From assembly GCA_017457465.1 (NCBI GenBank), contig JAFTHJ010000072.1:1-17795 (forward strand): a stretch of DNA of 17,795 nt. The letters are read 5' to 3'. This document shows positions 15,438 to 17,795 of the stretch, in pieces. Within the stretch, counting starts at the first letter, position 1. Every line of letters starts with the position of its first letter. The position numbers and the translations under genes are program-made. Source of the DNA: Clostridia bacterium (lineage in GTDB: Bacteria; Bacillota; Clostridia; Oscillospirales; CAG-272). The notes under the pieces are model-generated. The model was not told where the DNA came from. It searched no databases and saw nothing but the letters and a program-made list of their open reading frames with translations.

Positions 15438-15746
15438 TTATTTTTTCCTTTTTGCAACAATGCGAACGATAATTCCGAAGATAATTTGAACAGCACTTAT
15501 ACCAAGCGGAATAAAAAGCATATATTTTCCGATTTGTCTTACGTATATGTCATCGGAAATAAGAGCAAAAACGCCCAATAGCATTACAAACAACAGGAAG
15601 GCAGAAAATACCCAAACAAGAATTCTTAAAACAGTTCGAAAGGTACGCGAAAAATATCGTTCGGGAATGATCCATTCCATTAAGAAAAACCAACCTTCAA
15701 TAATTGCATCGCCCAATAGTTCCAAAGGAAAAAACAAGCATCCCAT
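15438..15746 (-). CDS. Small membrane protein of unknown function (cassette 1 passenger)
   Basis: 102 residues with an amphipathic/hydrophobic start (MGCLFFPLELLGDAIIEGWF), a central membrane segment (LRILVWVFSAFLLFVMLLGVFALI), a third one (YMLFIPLGISAVQIIFGIIVRIV) and a basic tail AKRKK: probably two to three transmembrane helices. I do not recognise a named family. The start is taken at ATG 15746, behind AAAGGCGGTGGAG. An upstream ATG at 15779 would leave only about ten bases after the -10 box. The stop (TAA) lies three bases from the conserved 20-base block, so the gene fills the space between promoter and block almost exactly. Role unknown; it looks like an exchangeable passenger. Confidence 0.75.
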   Translation of the reverse strand: MGCLFFPLELLGDAIIEGWFFLMEWIIPERYFSRTFRTVLRILVWVFSAFLLFVMLLGVFALISDDIYVRQIGKYMLFIPLGISAVQIIFGIIVRIVAKRKK

Positions 15747-15788
15747 ATCTCCACCGCCTTTCTGCCATTTGACATTCATATCAAATAT

Positions 15789-15817
15789 ATTATATCACAC
15801 TTTGGGGCGCTTGTAAA
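15789..15817 (-). promoter_or_regulatory. Promoter of the cassette 1 gene
   Basis: On the minus strand TTTACA (15812-15817), a 17-base spacer and TATAAT (15789-15794). The 15 bases AAAGTGTGATATAAT are identical to the cassette 2 promoter, while the -35 region differs and abuts the neighbouring hairpin array. Confidence 0.8.
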
Positions 15818-15819
15818 GA

Positions 15820-15993
15820 GTGATGTATCGGCTACGCCGAAGTGATGTAGTGCTATCGCACAGTGATGTATTGCTCCTTCGTCGCACAGTGATGTGATGT
15901 GTTCCGCATCCTCACGCGCGAAGCGCACATCACTGCCAAAGGCAACATCACGCACGAAGTGCGCATCACGTTCCGCGCAAGCGGAACACATCG
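15820..15993 (-). repeat. Hairpin array of cassette 2 (GTGATGT/ACATCAC mirror array)
   Basis: On the plus strand GTGATGT occurs at 15820, 15842, 15863, 15889 and 15894. The complement occurs at 15927 and 15945 (ACATCAC), 15963 (GCATCAC) and 15988 (ACATCG). Between units lie different small hairpins: TCGGCTACGCCGA, GTGCTATCGCAC, TGCCAAAGGCA, GCACGAAGTGC and GTTCCGCGCAAGCGGAAC. Forward units on one half and reversed ones on the other allow a long-range stem carrying side hairpins. Open frames across it are by-products. Confidence 0.85.
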
Positions 15994-15996
15994 TTC

Positions 15997-16035
15997 CAAA
16001 ACAAAAAGCACCCGATTTGGGTGCTTTTTGTTTTG
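15997..16035 (-). terminator. 17-bp hairpin terminator of cassette 2
   Basis: CAAAACAAAAAGCACCC (15997-16013) pairs perfectly with 16019-16035 around GATTT. It has the same outer design as cassette 1 (CAAA-ACAAAA...TTTTGTTTTG) but a different inner stem. The conserved block GTGTTGACAAAAAAGATGCC (16040-16059) separates it from the gene's stop codon. Confidence 0.8.
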
Positions 16036-16066
16036 AGACGTGTTGACAAAAAAGATGCCAATAATA

Positions 16067-17050
16067 TTACGACATTTTTCCATTCTTTATTTGTCTAATC
16101 AGCCACTTATCATAATCTTTTGGAATTTCGGGTTCTTTCAACAACAACTCAAAAACTGCAATAGCGATGGGGCAATTACCGCCATATTGTTTTTTTGCTT
16201 TTGTCAATAATTTTTCCCTCGTATAATTGTTTGACAGGTAGCAAAGATAGTACTCCGCAGCCATAACAAATTCTTCTTCATCACCCGAATGATAATCCTC
16301 AATCAATGCACGATGAGATTCTTTTAAATATTCGCTACTTTCAACATATTCTCTGTACAATTCCGTTAATTCAAGGCTTGCAAAACCATGCATAAGCTCG
16401 TGTGCCACTATGGAATAAAAGTCTACCGCTCCTGTAGGGCAGAAGCAAGTCAAAAAGGAACCGCCATATAATGTGAATGCAGTAGGTGCACTAAAGAATG
16501 ATACGTAAATATTTGCATGGTCTATAACTGTTGAATTCTTCAAAACAGAAATGTTTTTAAAAAGTTTCTCTGTGTTATATCCATCCACTTCATTTTGCTT
16601 TTGCTCTATTTCAGCGCGAACCAATGGCATAATGCGATCATTGTATATATTTTCAAATGCTATGTTTTTCAAGGCAGTCAAATTCTTAACGTACACGTCA
16701 GCAAAGCCGTCGTTCAACCAGTTCAACACAGGATAAATGTAAGAAGCCGTGAAACCGTCTTTGATTTTTTCTTTTACTGTTCTTTCTATTTTGTTAGGAT
16801 CTTGAAGAATATCAATCAAATCATCTAATGTCAAGCGTTCCAAATCACCGTCATAACATGCACTTATAACAAAACACATATTTGACATTCCAATACAGTT
16901 GTCTTCAAAATCATTCGGCAAAAGTGAGTTTATATGTTGGATTTCCTCGATTTGTTTTTCGTTCATCCATTTTGTATCGTTCAGCAACCGCTTTTGAAGA
17001 AAGCAAAGTGTATCAAGTGCGATGCTGGATTTCACTTGAATAAATTTCAT
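16067..17050 (-). CDS. HEXXH metalloprotease-like protein (cassette 2 passenger)
   Basis: 327 residues, cytoplasmic (no signal peptide or membrane segment). HELMH (217-221), preceded by a hydrophobic strand (FYSIVA), is a zincin zinc-binding motif. A following acidic helix (DEEEFVMAAEYYLCYL, 257-272) supplies a candidate third ligand such as Glu260 or Glu266, in gluzincin style. The first 200 residues are mostly helical with no family I recognise; they resemble DUF2268/DUF4932-like peptidase neighbours only in general form. The start is ATG 17050, with AGGAG five bases upstream. The frame is clearly AT-richer than the chromosomal genes to its left, suggesting recent transfer. The stop lies seven bases from the conserved block that also follows the cassette 1 gene. 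Substrate and role unknown. Confidence 0.8.
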   Translation of the reverse strand: MKFIQVKSSIALDTLCFLQKRLLNDTKWMNEKQIEEIQHINSLLPNDFEDNCIGMSNMCFVISACYDGDLERLTLDDLIDILQDPNKIERTVKEKIKDGFTASYIYPVLNWLNDGFADVYVKNLTALKNIAFENIYNDRIMPLVRAEIEQKQNEVDGYNTEKLFKNISVLKNSTVIDHANIYVSFFSAPTAFTLYGGSFLTCFCPTGAVDFYSIVAHELMHGFASLELTELYREYVESSEYLKESHRALIEDYHSGDEEEFVMAAEYYLCYLSNNYTREKLLTKAKKQYGGNCPIAIAVFELLLKEPEIPKDYDKWLIRQIKNGKMS

Positions 17051-17088
17051 TTGTTCTCCTTGCAACCAATATCAAAATCTTATGATTT

Positions 17089-17117
17089 ATTATATCACAC
17101 TTTTTCAAGTTTTTCAA
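17089..17117 (-). promoter_or_regulatory. Promoter of the cassette 2 gene
   Basis: On the minus strand TTGAAA (17112-17117), a 17-base spacer ending in TGTGA, and TATAAT (17089-17094). It shares AAAGTGTGATATAAT with the cassette 1 promoter. Confidence 0.8.
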
Positions 17118-17238
17118 TATTCTTCTCTAAAGACGCACAGTAAAGGTTCACTTCTGCTCCCTTGCTCAAAAATGCCGATTGGCATCTTTTAATTAAAATT
17201 GCTTTTCGCCATAGCGAAAAGATACCTAACCTTTTCAC
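17095..17238 (-). CDS. Possible 47-residue peptide ending inside the cassette 2 promoter
   Basis: An open frame from GTG 17236-17238 to the TGA at 17095-17097, which is part of the GTGTGA before the -10 box. The translation (VKRLGIFSLWRKAILIKR ... GAEVNLYCASLEK-NIEKLEKV) has a basic hydrophobic start and an amphipathic Lys/Glu-rich helical end. It overlaps the -35 box, contains two perfect small inverted repeats (TTTTCGC/GCGAAAA, ATGCC/GGCAT), and has no convincing ribosome site. It may be a remnant of a previous passenger gene or simply a conserved non-coding flank. Confidence 0.3.
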   Translation of the reverse strand: MKRLGIFSLWRKAILIKRCQSAFLSKGAEVNLYCASLEKNIEKLEKV

Positions 17239-17316
17239 TATTCACTATTACTTATTACTTTCCAAAAATCCTGCCATTTCAAGTAAGAGTGAAGAGGTAA
17301 GAGGTAAAAAGTAAAA
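17230..17316. repeat. Low-complexity inverted purine/pyrimidine repeat at the cassette edge
   Basis: A pyrimidine-rich stretch with TTCACTA, TTACTTA and TTACTTT heptamers (17234-17263) is followed by its purine-rich counterpart (AGTAAGA, GTGAAGA, GGTAAGA, GGTAAAA; 17282-17312). The two can pair imperfectly around a 20-base centre. It marks the right edge of the AT-rich cassette region, next to the tRNA-Cys terminator. Confidence 0.5.
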
Positions 17317-17342
17317 ATCCCGCACTTTCGTGCAGGATTTTT
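17317..17342 (-). terminator. Terminator of the tRNA transcript
   Basis: On the minus strand ATCCTGCAC, loop GAAA, GTGCGGGAT (one G-T pair; arms 17330-17338 and 17317-17325) then TTTTT. It follows tRNA-Cys directly. Confidence 0.85.
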
Positions 17343-17417
<75 letters not shown>

Positions 17418-17511
17418 TTATGAATCAGCCGCCTTCGTCTCTCTGTCGACCGAGCGAGGAAAACGACCTTTATATTATCTGCGCTCCGTTCGGGGCGCAT
17501 ACTGACTAAAT

Positions 17512-17540
17512 ACGGGTACGGCAATCACTTGCGTACCCGT
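17512..17540 (-). other. Hairpin between tRNA-Gly and tRNA-Cys
   Basis: ACGGGTACG (17512-17520) pairs perfectly with CGTACCCGT (17532-17540). No T run follows on the minus strand, so it may be a processing signal rather than a terminator. A second hairpin (TGCGCTCCG/CGGGGCGCA) lies near 17480-17500. Confidence 0.45.
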
Positions 17541-17543
17541 TTC

Positions 17544-17619
17544 TGGAGCGGATTACGGGGCTCGAACCCGCCACCTCGACCTTGGCAAGGTCGCGCTCTA
17601 CCAAATGAGCTAAATCCGC
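17544..17619 (-). tRNA. tRNA-Gly (GCC)
   Basis: Acceptor GCGGATT (17613-17619) pairs with AATCCGC (17548-17554), with discriminator T and encoded CCA. The anticodon GCC is at 17584-17586 within GACCTTGCCAAGGTC. The D arm AGCTCATTTGGTAGAGC and T arm GGTTCGAGCC are canonical. Confidence 0.96.
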
Positions 17620-17644
17620 ATAGGTGGTGTATTGTGAGGAGTGG

Positions 17645-17721
17645 TGGCGACCCGGATGGGGCTCGAACCCACGACCTCCAGCGTGACAGGCTGGCGCTCT
17701 AACCAACTGAGCTACCGGGCC
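17645..17721 (-). tRNA. tRNA-Asp (GTC)
   Basis: Acceptor GGCCCGG (17715-17721) pairs with CCGGGTC (17649-17655), with one G-T pair, discriminator G and encoded CCA. The anticodon GTC is at 17685-17687 in loop CTGTCAC. D and T arms are canonical. Confidence 0.96.
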
Positions 17722-17746
17722 ACAATTACAACGTGCGCAGATGCGC

Positions 17747-17795
17747 TGGTGGGAACAACAGGGCTCGAACCTATGACCCCCTGCTTGTAAGGCAG
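17747..17795 (-). tRNA. tRNA-Val (TAC), 5' part beyond the window
   Basis: The encoded CCA (17747-17749), discriminator A, acceptor strand TGTTCCC, T arm GGTTCGAGCC and anticodon arm (loop CTTACAA, anticodon TAC at 17787-17789) are present. The D arm and 5' acceptor strand are cut off by the window edge. Confidence 0.9.

Noticed and set aside
15776..15991. 71-codon open frame on the minus strand across the cassette 2 hairpin array (and 15853-16083)
   Set aside because: Repetitive His/Ala/Arg translation of hairpins; the coding appearance comes from stop-free GC-rich stems.
15820..15993. Possible CRISPR array
   Set aside because: Units are only seven bases, change orientation in the middle, and the intervening segments are self-complementary hairpins of 10-20 bases rather than unique spacers. 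No cas genes are present.
17506..17706. 66-codon open frame on the minus strand in the tRNA region
   Set aside because: It is antisense/sense reading through tRNA-Gly and tRNA-Asp sequences.

Overview
The window looks like a chromosomal segment of an anaerobic gut Clostridia (Oscillospirales/Ruminococcaceae-like Firmicutes). The basis is the family content (EndoA/MazF toxin, ECF S-component, choloylglycine hydrolase, plant-glycan enzymes), Gram-positive style GGAGG ribosome sites, sigma-A promoters with an extended -10, and tRNA genes with encoded CCA. No species is claimed.

Layout. 1-1055: tail of an acidic unknown protein, then folD. 1056-3592: convergent and minus-strand housekeeping genes (ECF S-component, acyl-ACP thioesterase, mazF) with two copies of one interspersed hairpin repeat. 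3593-10091: a plus-strand run for glycan and bile-salt or amide use: a 997-residue protein fusing an MFS transporter to a GH2 glycosidase, a cytoplasmic GH28-like enzyme 34 bases downstream, a choloylglycine hydrolase family enzyme, and a lipoprotein. 10140-13258: minus-strand GDPD-like gene and two Gfo/Idh/MocA oxidoreductases, divergent from an AraC regulator (13376-14257). 14382-15161: an AAC(3)-family acetyltransferase. 15250-17340: an AT-rich region of two tandem gene cassettes (a small membrane protein and a HEXXH metalloprotease-like protein). Each is followed by an identical block of about 20 bases, a strong hairpin and an array of short hairpins. 17343-17795: tRNA-Cys, tRNA-Gly, tRNA-Asp and the 3' part of tRNA-Val, all on the minus strand.

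How the genes work together. The transporter-glycosidase fusion and the GH28-like enzyme probably import an oligosaccharide and cleave it in the cytoplasm. The AraC regulator shares a symmetric divergent promoter with the oxidoreductase pair, which is probably its target.

Three signals deserve follow-up. (1) Two neighbouring genes, GDPD and one Gfo oxidoreductase, are each broken by exactly one in-frame TAG with no frameshift. In addition, every complete gene that ends in TAG (three of three) has a TAA within five codons. This raises the question of UAG readthrough or recoding. (2) An apparently genuine MFS-GH2 fusion. (3) Tandem cassettes with constant flanks, variable passenger genes and hairpin arrays beside a tRNA cluster.
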